A stretch of 64,000 nucleotides of DNA from Flaviramulus_B aquimarinus (lineage in GTDB: Bacteria > Bacteroidota > Bacteroidia > Flavobacteriales > Flavobacteriaceae): the NCBI RefSeq assembly GCF_039543205.1, contig NZ_BAABJH010000001.1, positions 682,001 through 746,000 of the forward strand. Reading direction: 5' to 3'. Of the stretch, positions 24,759 through 34,074 are shown piece after piece; the first letter of the stretch is position 1, and every line of letters begins with the position of its first letter. A model generated the notes under the pieces. That model saw nothing but the letters and a program-made list of their open reading frames with translations. It did not search any database and was not told the origin of the DNA. The translations under genes and the position numbers were made by a program.

Positions 24759-25871
24759 ATGGTGTTTCTTGATTTTGTTTTCTGCGCATTTATTGTTGTA
24801 GTTATTATTCAAGCTTTTTTTTATATTTTTTTATTCGGAAGTTTTGCTTTTCTTAAACCCAAAAAACCAGCTTCAAAAAATATTGCCATATCTGTTATTG
24901 TTTGTGCCAAAAATGAATCTGAAAACCTAAAAACATTTTTACCATCAATTATTAGTCAAGATTATCCTGATTTTGAAATCGTTTTAATTAATGATGCTTC
25001 GCATGATAATACCTTAGAAGTCATGCACCATTTTGAAAAACAACATAAAAACATAAAAATAGTTAATGTTAAAGGTATTGAGGCTTTTTGGGGAAATAAA
25101 AAATACGCTTTGACTTTAGGCATAAAAGCTACAAAAAACGCCTTTCTGTTATTCACAGATGCCGATTGCAAACCTGTTTCAAAATATTGGATAAAGGAAA
25201 TGAGTTCACATTTTTCCAATAAAAATTCTATTGTTTTGGGTTATGGTGGTTATTCAAAAATTGAAAAATCCTTTTTAAATAAACTCATTCGCTTTGAAAC
25301 CTTAATAACAGCTGTCCATTATTTTTCGTTTGCAAAATCAGGGATTCCTTATATGGGTGTCGGTCGTAATTTAGCATACACAAAAAAAGAGTTTTTCAAT
25401 GCCAATGGCTATATAAACCACATAAAGGTACGCTCTGGTGATGATGATTTATTTGTTAACCAGGTAGCAACGCATCAAAATACCACCATATGCTTTTCAA
25501 AGAAAAGTTTTACCGAGTCCATTTCAAAAACAACTTTTAAGGATTGGTTTAAACAAAAAAGACGCCATGTTTCAACAGCTAAGCATTATAAATTAAAACA
25601 TAAATCGCTATTAGCACTATTATTTATTTCCAATATTCTTTTTTGGTTTTTAGCTATAGTTCTTCTCATATCAAATTATAATTGGCAAATAATCTTAAGT
25701 TTATTTTTATTTCGAATTATTTTACAATATATCATATTAGGACTTTCATCAAAGAAACTAAATGAATCTGACTTATTAATATACCTTCCTTTTTTAGAAA
25801 TTTTTCTAGTTATTGCACAATTAACTATATTTATAAACAATCTTATTTCAAAACCTAACCATTGGAAATAG
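24759..25871 (+). CDS. Membrane glycosyltransferase family 2
   Basis: The 370-residue protein has an N-terminal membrane helix (about 5-30), a GT-A catalytic domain (ISVIVCAKNESENLKTFLP, VLINDASHDNT, FTDADCKPVS with the DxD motif, a distal GDDDLF region and QKRRH as the QxxRW-like motif) and two or three C-terminal membrane helices. This is the processive or membrane-bound GT2 layout. The sugar and acceptor are unknown; lipids or cell-envelope glycans are likely. Its last 10 bp overlap the following sigma gene. Confidence 0.87.
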   Translation: MVFLDFVFCAFIVVVIIQAFFYIFLFGSFAFLKPKKPASKNIAISVIVCAKNESENLKTFLPSIISQDYPDFEIVLINDASHDNTLEVMHHFEKQHKNIKIVNVKGIEAFWGNKKYALTLGIKATKNAFLLFTDADCKPVSKYWIKEMSSHFSNKNSIVLGYGGYSKIEKSFLNKLIRFETLITAVHYFSFAKSGIPYMGVGRNLAYTKKEFFNANGYINHIKVRSGDDDLFVNQVATHQNTTICFSKKSFTESISKTTFKDWFKQKRRHVSTAKHYKLKHKSLLALLFISNILFWFLAIVLLISNYNWQIILSLFLFRIILQYIILGLSSKKLNESDLLIYLPFLEIFLVIAQLTIFINNLISKPNHWK

Positions 25872-26407
25872 AGGAAGCTATTAAGCGCGCAAAAATGAAT
25901 GACCAGAAGGCATTTAATTATTTATTAAATATCTTCTGGGATGATGTTTATGGGTTTCAGTTAAAACGCACTCAAAATGAAAATGATGCGGAAGATATTA
26001 CGATTCAAACCTTCTCCAAAGCATTTGATAAAATTGAAAGTTTTGATAATCAATATAATTTTAAAACCTGGTTAATTGCCATTTCTAAAAATATTCATAT
26101 TGATTTATTGAGAAAAGAAAAAAATTCTATTTACCAAGTGATTTCAAAAAATGATCATGAAGTTTTTCAAGTCTTAGATGAATCGCCTTCACCAGAAGAC
26201 AAACTCATTACCGAACAGCATTTAGCAAAATTACTTCGCGACATTAAAAAACTAAAACCTCATTATCAGGAAGTTATAAATTTACGCTATTTTCAAGAAT
26301 TGAGTTATAAAGAAATTTCAAAAGAGCTTAAAGAACCTATGAATAATGTAAAGGTTAAACTTTTGCGTGCAAAAAAACTATTGACTGAAATTATTCAAGG
26401 AAAATAA
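25862..26407 (+). CDS. ECF-type RNA polymerase sigma factor
   Basis: The 181-residue protein has region 2 (NYLLNIFWDDVYGFQLKRTQ, AEDITIQTFSKAFDKIESF, FKTWLIAISKNIHIDLLRK) and region 4 (ELSYKEISKELKEPMNNVKVKLLRAKKLL). It starts with TTG at 25862, inside the end of the glycosyltransferase gene; an ATG 11 codons later would cut the first helix. Unlike the sigma at 22297 it has no adjacent anti-sigma gene, the next gene being a transporter that begins at the base after its stop. Confidence 0.88.
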   Translation: MEIEEAIKRAKMNDQKAFNYLLNIFWDDVYGFQLKRTQNENDAEDITIQTFSKAFDKIESFDNQYNFKTWLIAISKNIHIDLLRKEKNSIYQVISKNDHEVFQVLDESPSPEDKLITEQHLAKLLRDIKKLKPHYQEVINLRYFQELSYKEISKELKEPMNNVKVKLLRAKKLLTEIIQGK

Positions 26408-27622
26408 ATGATTGCTAAACTTAAAAACCTAGGTCCAGGATTATTATTTGCCGGAGCAGCAATTGGTGTATCACATTTAGTACAATCTACAAGAGCCGGT
26501 GCCGATTTTGGTTTGGGCTTGCTTTGGGCATTGCTTTTGGTGAACCTATTTAAATATCCATTTTTCCAATTTGGTCCAAGGTATGCGGCGGCTACGGGAG
26601 AGAGTTTACTAGATGGCTATAAAAAATTAGGAAAAGGCGTTTTATTGGTGTATTATATTTTGAATTTCGCCTCCATGTTTACTATTCAAACCGCAGTAAC
26701 CATTGTAACTGCAGGTATAGCTTCTTCTCTATTTGGCAACTTTATTAGTATAGAATTTTGGACAATTATCATACTTACTATATGTTTTTGCCTCCTTATG
26801 ATTGGGAAATACAAACTATTAGATCGTTTAATGAAGGTTATTATTATAACCTTAACCATTAGCACAATTGCCGCTGTTAGCGTTGCACTATTTAATTCTT
26901 CAGAGCCATTATCTTTTATCCAAATATTGCCAAAAAACGCAATAGAAATCACATTTTTAATTGCCTTTATGGGTTGGATGCCAGCACCTTTAGATATTTC
27001 GATAATTCATTCGCTTTGGACTTTAGAAAAGAAAAAAGACACAAAAGGTTTAACGCCTAAAACGACATTATTCGATTTCAATATTGGTTATTTAAGTACA
27101 ATCATTATAGGTATTGGTTTTCTACTTTTAGGTGCTCTTGTAATGCACCCAACAGGTAATACATTTAGTAATAAAGCTAGTGTTTTTGCCAATCAATTGA
27201 TTGATATGTACACCAATAGTTTAGGTCATTGGGCTTATATTATTATTGGTATAGCAGCATTCACAACTATGTTTAGTACAACACTAACAACCTTAGATGC
27301 GCTACCTAGGGCAATGGACAGAGCTACAATATTAATATTTGATAAAGCGAACAAACGCGGTTATTTATTATGGATGTTATTTCTAGTTTTTGGAACCATT
27401 TGTATTTTCTTTCTATTTGCTTCTGAAATGGGTTTACTTATTAAAATAGCCACTATTTTATCGTTTATTACCGCACCTTTTTATGCTATTATAAACTATA
27501 AATTAATTTCCAGCAAACACACACCAAAAGCATGGCACCCCTCTAAATCATTACACATTCTAAGTCTTTTGGGAATTATATTTTTAATAGGGTTTAGCAT
27601 CTGGTATCTCACTACATTTTAA
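26408..27622 (+). CDS. Nramp-like divalent metal transporter, variant motifs
   Basis: The 404-residue protein has about eleven membrane helices and the Nramp/LeuT-type organisation. TM1 reads GPGLLFAGAAIGVSHLVQST, where canonical transporters have DPGN, and the TM6 element reads GWMPAPLDISIIHS, where they have MPH. The Asp and Asn that bind Mn or Fe in known Nramp proteins are therefore absent. It may carry another ion or use different ligands; the family name does not settle the substrate. It starts directly after the sigma stop codon. Confidence 0.8.
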   Translation: MIAKLKNLGPGLLFAGAAIGVSHLVQSTRAGADFGLGLLWALLLVNLFKYPFFQFGPRYAAATGESLLDGYKKLGKGVLLVYYILNFASMFTIQTAVTIVTAGIASSLFGNFISIEFWTIIILTICFCLLMIGKYKLLDRLMKVIIITLTISTIAAVSVALFNSSEPLSFIQILPKNAIEITFLIAFMGWMPAPLDISIIHSLWTLEKKKDTKGLTPKTTLFDFNIGYLSTIIIGIGFLLLGALVMHPTGNTFSNKASVFANQLIDMYTNSLGHWAYIIIGIAAFTTMFSTTLTTLDALPRAMDRATILIFDKANKRGYLLWMLFLVFGTICIFFLFASEMGLLIKIATILSFITAPFYAIINYKLISSKHTPKAWHPSKSLHILSLLGIIFLIGFSIWYLTTF

Positions 27623-27671
27623 GATAATTTAAAAGAATACTTTGTATCTTTGTAATCTATTTTTTAGAGAC

Positions 27672-28550
27672 ATGAACACTAAAACTGCTTCAAATATATT
27701 ACCAGAACGTCAAGCAAAACCAAAATGGCTTCGAGTTAAACTTCCAACAGGAAAAAAATACACAGAACTTAGAGGTTTAGTTGACAAATACAAACTTAAT
27801 ACCATATGCACTTCGGGAAGTTGTCCTAATATGGGTGAATGTTGGGGTGAAGGCACCGCTACATTTATGATTTTAGGTAATATTTGCACACGCTCATGTG
27901 GCTTTTGTGGTGTAAAAACGGGACGCCCAGAAACCGTAGATTGGGATGAACCAGAAAAAGTAGCGCGTTCTATTAAAATCATGCAAATTAAGCATGCCGT
28001 TTTAACAAGTGTAGATCGAGATGATTTAAAAGACATGGGTAGCATTATGTGGTCCGAAACGGTTAAAGCAGTTAGAAGAATGAATCCGGAAACCACACTT
28101 GAAACACTTATTCCTGACTTTCAGGGTATTGAAAAACATATAGACAGAATTATTGATGTTGCACCAGAAGTCGTATCACACAATATTGAAACCGTTCGTC
28201 GTTTAACACGCGAAGTTAGAATACAAGCGCAGTACGATAGAAGTATGGGCGTTTTAAAATATTTAAAACAGCAAGGGCAACGTCGCACAAAATCTGGAAT
28301 TATGCTAGGTTTAGGCGAAACCAGAGACGAGGTTATTGCTACGCTTCATGACTTAAAAGCCAATGATGTTGATGTCGTTACCATTGGTCAATACCTTCAA
28401 CCAAGTAAAAAACACTTACCCGTTAAACAATTTATAACGCCAGACCAGTTTAAAGAATATGAAGGTATTGGTTTAGAATTAGGGTTCCGTCATGTTGAAA
28501 GCAGTGCATTAGTAAGATCCTCTTACAAAGCACAAAAGCATATAAATTAG
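27672..28550 (+). CDS. lipA: Lipoyl synthase
   Basis: I place the start at ATG 27672 (MNTKTASNILPERQAKPKWL); a longer frame begins 10 codons upstream. The 292-residue radical SAM enzyme inserts two sulfurs into octanoyl groups on lipoyl domains. The auxiliary cluster motif CTSGSCPNMGEC and the radical SAM motif CTRSCGFC are both intact, and the C-terminal RSSYKA supplies the Ser ligand. TATCTTTG at 27645-27652 could be a -7 box for an internal promoter. Confidence 0.97.
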   Translation: MNTKTASNILPERQAKPKWLRVKLPTGKKYTELRGLVDKYKLNTICTSGSCPNMGECWGEGTATFMILGNICTRSCGFCGVKTGRPETVDWDEPEKVARSIKIMQIKHAVLTSVDRDDLKDMGSIMWSETVKAVRRMNPETTLETLIPDFQGIEKHIDRIIDVAPEVVSHNIETVRRLTREVRIQAQYDRSMGVLKYLKQQGQRRTKSGIMLGLGETRDEVIATLHDLKANDVDVVTIGQYLQPSKKHLPVKQFITPDQFKEYEGIGLELGFRHVESSALVRSSYKAQKHIN

Positions 28551-28552
28551 TG

Positions 28553-29572
28553 ATGATTAATGTTGCTATCAACGGTTTTGGAAGAATAGGCCGACGTGTT
28601 TTTAGATTACTTCAAGAGTATAAAAATATACATGTAGTTGCAATCAACGACTTGGCAGATGCAAAGACCCTCAGTCATTTATTAAAATACGATAGTGTTC
28701 ACGGTTTATTTAATGGACAAATATCAAATGATGACAACCATCATATTATGGTTAATGACAATAAAATTCCATTATTAAATAAAAAACACCCTAAAGACAT
28801 TAATTGGAACCCTTTTAATATTGATTTTGTTATTGAAGCTTCTGGAAAGTTTAAAATAAGTTCAGATTTAGAGTATCATATAAAAAATGGTGCAAAACAA
28901 GTTATTTTAAGTGTCCCTCCTATTGAAGACGATATTAAAACCATTGTTTTAGGTGTAAATGATAATACTGTTGATGGTACTGAAACCATAATATCCAATG
29001 CTTCATGTACAACGAATAATGCAGCACCAATGATAGACATCATAAATAAACTATGTGGTATCAATCAAGCTTATATTACAACCGTGCATTCTTATACTAC
29101 TGACCAAAGTTTACACGATCAACCACACCGAGATTTACGTCGATCTAGAGCAGCAAGCCAATCTATAGTTCCAACAACAACAGGAGCCGCTAAAGCACTA
29201 ACTAAAATATTTCCAGAACTAGCAGAAGTTATTGGTGGTTGCGGGATTAGAGTACCAGTAATTAACGGATCCCTAACCGATATTACGTTTAATGTCAAAC
29301 AAACCGTTTCTATAGAAGATATAAACAAAGCTTTTAAAGAAGCTTCTGAAAACCATTATGCTGGTATTTTAGAATATACTGAAGATCCAATAGTCTCTAT
29401 TGACATCGTTGGAAATTACCATTCGTGTATTTTTGACTCAAAAATGACGTCAGTAATAGGAAATATGGTAAAAATAATAGGCTGGTATGACAATGAAACT
29501 GGATATTCTAAAAGAATCATTGACTTATTATGTAATTTATCGGAAAAAAAGTGTCTTTTGTCGATAAAATAA
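28553..29572 (+). CDS. gap: Type I glyceraldehyde-3-phosphate dehydrogenase
   Basis: The 339-residue enzyme has the Rossmann start INVAINGFGRIGRRVFRLL, catalytic Cys152 in SNASCTTNNAAP, TTTGAAKAL and the C-terminal WYDNETGYS. The second Cys usual in this motif (SCTTNC) is Asn here, and SVPPIEDD differs from the commonest form, so it may be a second paralogue (gapB-like) used in gluconeogenesis. The start could be GTG 28550 (overlapping the lipA stop) or ATG 28553; the latter gives the normal N-terminus. Confidence 0.9.
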   Translation: MINVAINGFGRIGRRVFRLLQEYKNIHVVAINDLADAKTLSHLLKYDSVHGLFNGQISNDDNHHIMVNDNKIPLLNKKHPKDINWNPFNIDFVIEASGKFKISSDLEYHIKNGAKQVILSVPPIEDDIKTIVLGVNDNTVDGTETIISNASCTTNNAAPMIDIINKLCGINQAYITTVHSYTTDQSLHDQPHRDLRRSRAASQSIVPTTTGAAKALTKIFPELAEVIGGCGIRVPVINGSLTDITFNVKQTVSIEDINKAFKEASENHYAGILEYTEDPIVSIDIVGNYHSCIFDSKMTSVIGNMVKIIGWYDNETGYSKRIIDLLCNLSEKKCLLSIK

Positions 29573-29588
29573 TTATATTTGTCGATAA
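29557..29588 (+). repeat. Direct repeat TTTGTCGATAA, 21 bp apart
   Basis: TTTGTCGATAA occurs at 29557-29567 and 29578-29588, two helical turns apart, spanning the gap end and the start region of the sensor kinase gene. A TATATTTG box (29574-29581) overlaps the second copy. Confidence 0.5.
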
Positions 29589-29599
29589 TATTAATTATA

Positions 29600-31837
29600 A
29601 TGTCCCAAATTAAATACTACATATATATTATAGCTATACTATTTAGCCTCAGTGTATCATCGCAGAAATCTATCGATGATGACCCTGAAATAGTGCAAAA
29701 TAATATTAACTACCGTATTGCACAATCGCAAACCGAGTTAGAGAACTATAACTATTATAAAGCTCAAAAAAATCTGGATGAAGCCTTAGAGTTAGCTGAA
29801 AAATCAGGCAACAAAAAAAGCATAGGTCTTATTTATACCATAAAAGGCAGATTACAACTTATAATTGAAGAAGAAGATAAAGCTATAAAATCTTTAAACA
29901 AAGCTATCGAAGTCCAACGTATTATTAATGATAATACAAATTTAGGAGCTTCATATAAAACATTTGGAGATGTCTATTTGGCAAAAAAAGATTATTATTC
30001 TGCCTTAGACTCTTATACTGCAGCAAAATCTAAATTTGAAGAAGAAGGACTAAACAAAGAATTAGCAGAAACATTATTATGTGAAGCTAAAACTTACGAA
30101 GAGCTAAAAAATTATAGAAAAGCCAGAGATATCGTTGAACAATCTTTAGCCATAGCAAAAAAAGAAGATTACCTTATAATACAAAGTGAAGCATTAATCA
30201 ATCAAGCCATTATATATAGCCAATTAGGCAATAATGAAAAAGCTTTGGTTATTGCTAATGAAGGTATACAAATAGCCAAAAATAATAAATTTACAAGCAT
30301 TCTTAATCAAGGCTATTTTGTTATTAGCGGATTATATAAAGATGCCGAAAACTTTAAATCTTCCAGAGATTATTTGGATTTACACCTTAACCTTTCGGAT
30401 TCTATTAGAAACTTAACTCGAATAAATTCAACTAAGGACCAAGAAACACAGTACTTACTAAGCGAAGAAATTGAGAAAAATAAAGAAGTTGTACAAGAAT
30501 TAGAAAAAGCTAAAGACGATAAAAACCTAAATACATTAATATCTATATTAAGTGTTGCTTTAATAACCATTTTATCACTTTTAACCTTATCGCTTTACAA
30601 AAACAATAATATTAGATTAAAAACAAACAATATGCTCCATAAAAAAAATGGAGAACTTATTATTGCAAAAGAAAAAGCAGAATTAGCTTCAAAAACCAAA
30701 GCTAATTTCCTGTCTACTGTTACCCACGAATTACGAACACCTTTGTATGCTGTTACTGGTTTAAGCAATATGCTGTTAGATGAAAACCCAAAACCAGAGC
30801 AAATTCAGCACTTAAAATCATTAAAGTTTTCTGGTGATTATTTATTAACTTTTATCAATGATATTCTTCAAATAAATAAAATTGAAGCCAATAAAGTTGA
30901 TATCGAACCAGAATCTTTCAACCTAAAAAAGAAAATAAATAATATTGTTTTAGCCTTAAACAACTCAGCTCAAGACAACAACATAAAAATTCATTTCGAA
31001 TACGATAAAGATTTATCTGAAAACTTTATTGCCGATCAATTAAAAATTTCTCAAATCTTAATTAACTTAATTGGAAACTCTATTAAGTTTACTAAAGACG
31101 GTGATATTTGGATTCGAGTATATAAAATTGAAGAAAAAGATAAAATATACACCCTTCGTTTTGAAGTAGAAGATAACGGTATTGGTATTAGCCAAGAAAA
31201 ACAAGACAATATGTTTGAAAGTTTTTCTCAAGGCTCAATTCAAATTAATCGCAAATATGGTGGTACAGGCTTAGGGTTATCTATTGTAAAAGGATTAATA
31301 GATATTTTAAAAGGTCAAATTTATGTAAAAAGTGAATTAGAAAAAGGAACAACGTTCTATTTTGAAATTCCACTTGAACATACTACAGTTAAAGAAGCCA
31401 AAGAAAATAAAGTTACTTATTTTGATGGCAATGCTAGCGACCTAGATTTAACAAAAGTTAAAATTTTAGTGGTAGAGGATAATAAAATCAACCAAATGAT
31501 TACCAAAAAGATTTTAACTAAAATGGAGCTTAAATGTGATATTGTTGATAATGGAGAAGAAGCCGTTGAAATGATTAAAGCCAATGACTATAACATTATT
31601 CTTATGGATATTCATATGCCAGGAATAAGTGGTATGGAAGCTACTAAACGTGTTAGGTCATTTGATAAAGAATTAACCATATTTGCATTAACAGCAGTAA
31701 CCATCGAAGATAAAATGCATGAGTTTGAAGAAGCTGGTTTTACCGATATTATACCAAAACCATTTAAACAAGAAGAGTTTGAGAAAAAACTTTACAATGC
31801 TTTAGCAAGTAAAAGTGATACATCTACGAGTGCTTAA
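29600..31837 (+). CDS. Hybrid sensor histidine kinase with TPR sensor region
   Basis: I start at ATG 29600 (MSQIKYYIYIIAILFSLSVS), which gives a signal peptide; the open frame extends 7 codons upstream. The order is signal peptide, TPR-like helical repeats (about 25-290), a coiled coil, one membrane helix (about 315-335), HisKA with the phosphorylated His in STVTHELRTPL (about 380), HATPase_c with EDNGIGI and GGTGLGLSIVKGL, and a C-terminal receiver with VEDNKIN, the phospho-acceptor Asp in ILMDIHMPG and the Lys in IIPKPF. A separate output protein is expected elsewhere. Its 3' end overlaps convergent lpxK by 14 bp. Confidence 0.92.
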   Translation: MSQIKYYIYIIAILFSLSVSSQKSIDDDPEIVQNNINYRIAQSQTELENYNYYKAQKNLDEALELAEKSGNKKSIGLIYTIKGRLQLIIEEEDKAIKSLNKAIEVQRIINDNTNLGASYKTFGDVYLAKKDYYSALDSYTAAKSKFEEEGLNKELAETLLCEAKTYEELKNYRKARDIVEQSLAIAKKEDYLIIQSEALINQAIIYSQLGNNEKALVIANEGIQIAKNNKFTSILNQGYFVISGLYKDAENFKSSRDYLDLHLNLSDSIRNLTRINSTKDQETQYLLSEEIEKNKEVVQELEKAKDDKNLNTLISILSVALITILSLLTLSLYKNNNIRLKTNNMLHKKNGELIIAKEKAELASKTKANFLSTVTHELRTPLYAVTGLSNMLLDENPKPEQIQHLKSLKFSGDYLLTFINDILQINKIEANKVDIEPESFNLKKKINNIVLALNNSAQDNNIKIHFEYDKDLSENFIADQLKISQILINLIGNSIKFTKDGDIWIRVYKIEEKDKIYTLRFEVEDNGIGISQEKQDNMFESFSQGSIQINRKYGGTGLGLSIVKGLIDILKGQIYVKSELEKGTTFYFEIPLEHTTVKEAKENKVTYFDGNASDLDLTKVKILVVEDNKINQMITKKILTKMELKCDIVDNGEEAVEMIKANDYNIILMDIHMPGISGMEATKRVRSFDKELTIFALTAVTIEDKMHEFEEAGFTDIIPKPFKQEEFEKKLYNALASKSDTSTSA

Positions 31838-32831
31838 CAAACTTCTTAATAAGTTTATTGATTTTTGATTTGTCATTAATCTTAACCGTTATAGGCAAAT
31901 AAAACAACTTATGTTGTAACGATTCAAACTGTTTTAATCGCATAAAATCTTTTTCAGTAGTAACTATAAGTTCCTTTTTATTTAACCCATCAAAGTCTTG
32001 TTGAGAAAACTCATGATGATCCTTAAAATTCAAATGTTCAAAATCCAACTGCTTAGCTTCTAAAAAATCAACCAAAGGTTTTGCATTTGCAATACCCGTA
32101 ACTAAAGTAAACGTTTTTAAATCTTCAATCTTCAAAGTAGAATGTACTGAAATCAAGGTGTTGGCATAAGCTATCGAACTAAAAAAAACATGCTGATAAG
32201 GCTTAGGAGCCATGCTATTCAAAATAGTTGCTTTATTAGATTCGCTTAATACTTCAGGGCATTTAGTAACTATAATAATATCGGCGCGTTTTATACCACT
32301 TCTAGGCTCTCTTAAATTTCCAGTTGGTAAAACCATATCCTTAAAATACGGATTAGCATAAGTTGTCAATACTATATTAAAACCCGCCTTTACTTTTCTA
32401 TGCTGAAAGGCATCATCAAGTAAAATGACTTGCGGAGGGTTTTCAATACCTCTTATACGCTTAATACCATTTTGCCTATCAACATCAACAGCCACAAGAA
32501 TATCTCTTTCATATTTATTATAAAACTGAAACGGTTCATCACCAATAGATTCAGCAGTAGACTTTTCATTAGCCCACTGAAAACCTTTAGTCTTTCTTTT
32601 ATACCCTCTACTTAATGTTGCAACCTTAAAATCCTCCTTTAAAAAATTAATCAAATACTCTATCATAGGGGTTTTTCCCGTTCCACCAACACTTAAATTC
32701 CCAACACAAATCACTGGGAAATTATAAGAAACAGACTTTTTAATACCTAAATCATATAATTTATTCCGTAACCAAGTTACTAAATAATATATAGGAACAA
32801 TTGGAAACAATATGTATCGTAAAATTTTCAT
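31824..32831 (-). CDS. lpxK: Tetraacyldisaccharide 4'-kinase
   Basis: The 335-residue enzyme phosphorylates lipid A disaccharide at the 4' position on the inner membrane. It has an N-terminal hydrophobic helix (YILFPIVPIYYLVTWLRN), the P-loop in VGNLSVGGTGKTPM (about 45-55), LLDDAFQHRKV with the catalytic Asp region and TLSRGYKRK. Its 3' end overlaps that of the sensor kinase gene by 14 bp on the other strand. The gap 32832-32976 is divergent and holds a TATATTTG box for the Nif3-like gene. Confidence 0.95.
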   Translation of the reverse strand: MKILRYILFPIVPIYYLVTWLRNKLYDLGIKKSVSYNFPVICVGNLSVGGTGKTPMIEYLINFLKEDFKVATLSRGYKRKTKGFQWANEKSTAESIGDEPFQFYNKYERDILVAVDVDRQNGIKRIRGIENPPQVILLDDAFQHRKVKAGFNIVLTTYANPYFKDMVLPTGNLREPRSGIKRADIIIVTKCPEVLSESNKATILNSMAPKPYQHVFFSSIAYANTLISVHSTLKIEDLKTFTLVTGIANAKPLVDFLEAKQLDFEHLNFKDHHEFSQQDFDGLNKKELIVTTEKDFMRLKQFESLQHKLFYLPITVKINDKSKINKLIKKFVKHS

Positions 32832-32976
32832 CTGGTCATGTTGATTGTTTCTTAACAGTCATATCCAACATACATTTAAACTTTAAAATGAACGATTAAA
32901 TTTTTAATTATGTATGTTTCATCACAACGAAAATATAATATTTATATTTGTTTTATAACCTATAGCAAAAAATAAT

Positions 32977-34071
32977 ATGGTCGTTCAAGACGTCATAAAC
33001 CATTTAGAAGAACTTGCGCCTTTAGCTTACGCTGAGGATTTTGACAATGTTGGCCTTTTAGTCGGTAATAAAAACACAAAATTAACAGGTGTATTAGTCA
33101 CTTTAGATACCCTAGAAGCTGTTGTAGATGAAGCTATTTCAGAAAAATGCAACCTTATAGTAAGCTTCCATCCCATTATTTTTAAAGGCTTAAAAAAGCT
33201 AACTGGCAAAAATTATGTAGAACGTGTTGTCATGAAAGCCATAAAACATGATATTGCTATTTACAGCATGCACACCGCTTTAGATAATGCCATACAAGGT
33301 GTAAATGATATGATTTGCAATCAGCTGAATCTAAAAAACAAACGCATTTTAATTCCACAAAGCGAAACCATAAAAAAACTAAGCACCTATGTTCCTAAAA
33401 ATGAAGCAGAACAATTAAGAACAGCGTTGTTTGAAATTGGTGCTGGACATATTGGAAATTATTCAGATTGCAGTTTTAATGTAGAAGGTTATGGAACCTT
33501 TAAAGGCAATGATGCATCCAATCCAACAAAAGGTCAAAAAGGCAATATTCATACCGAAGAAGAAACTAAAATAACAGTTACTTATGTAAAACATTTAGAG
33601 TCACAATTACTTCAAACTCTTTTCAAAACACATTCTTACGAAGAAGTTGCTTATGAAATAACAACTTTGGAAAATAAAAATCAGAATATCGGTATGGGCA
33701 TGGTTGGTGAATTAGAAGCCCCTATGGATGAATCTAATTTCCTAACCCATATAAAAGCTACAATGCACACAAAATGCATCAGGCATTCAGCATTTTTAAA
33801 CAAAAAAATTAAAAAAGTAGCAGTTCTAGGAGGTTCAGGTAGTTTTGCTATACAAGCCGCTAAACAGTCTGGTGCTGATGCTTTTATAACTGCCGACTTA
33901 AAATATCATGACTTTTTTACAGCCGAAAACAGCATTCTTTTAGCTGATATTGGGCATTATGAAAGCGAGCAGTTCACAAAAAATGGTTTAGTAGCACATC
34001 TTACAAAAAAAATTACTAATTTTGCAATCATTTTATCAAAGATAAACACCAATCCTGTTAAGTATTTTTAA
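32977..34071 (+). CDS. Nif3-like dinuclear metal-centre protein
   Basis: The 364-residue protein has the Nif3/YbgI fold in two halves: YAEDFDNVGLLVGN and VSFHPIIFKGLKKLTG near the N-terminus, MHTALDNAIQGVND, and VLGGSGSFAIQAAK, TADLKYHDFF and LLADIGHYESE near the C-terminus, which give the His, Asp and Glu ligands of the metal pair. The central insert (about 130-235) is the PII-like domain of the longer form. Some members are annotated as GTP cyclohydrolase I type, but the role is poorly defined. The next gene follows after 3 bp. Confidence 0.9.
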   Translation: MVVQDVINHLEELAPLAYAEDFDNVGLLVGNKNTKLTGVLVTLDTLEAVVDEAISEKCNLIVSFHPIIFKGLKKLTGKNYVERVVMKAIKHDIAIYSMHTALDNAIQGVNDMICNQLNLKNKRILIPQSETIKKLSTYVPKNEAEQLRTALFEIGAGHIGNYSDCSFNVEGYGTFKGNDASNPTKGQKGNIHTEEETKITVTYVKHLESQLLQTLFKTHSYEEVAYEITTLENKNQNIGMGMVGELEAPMDESNFLTHIKATMHTKCIRHSAFLNKKIKKVAVLGGSGSFAIQAAKQSGADAFITADLKYHDFFTAENSILLADIGHYESEQFTKNGLVAHLTKKITNFAIILSKINTNPVKYF

Positions 34072-34074
34072 AGT

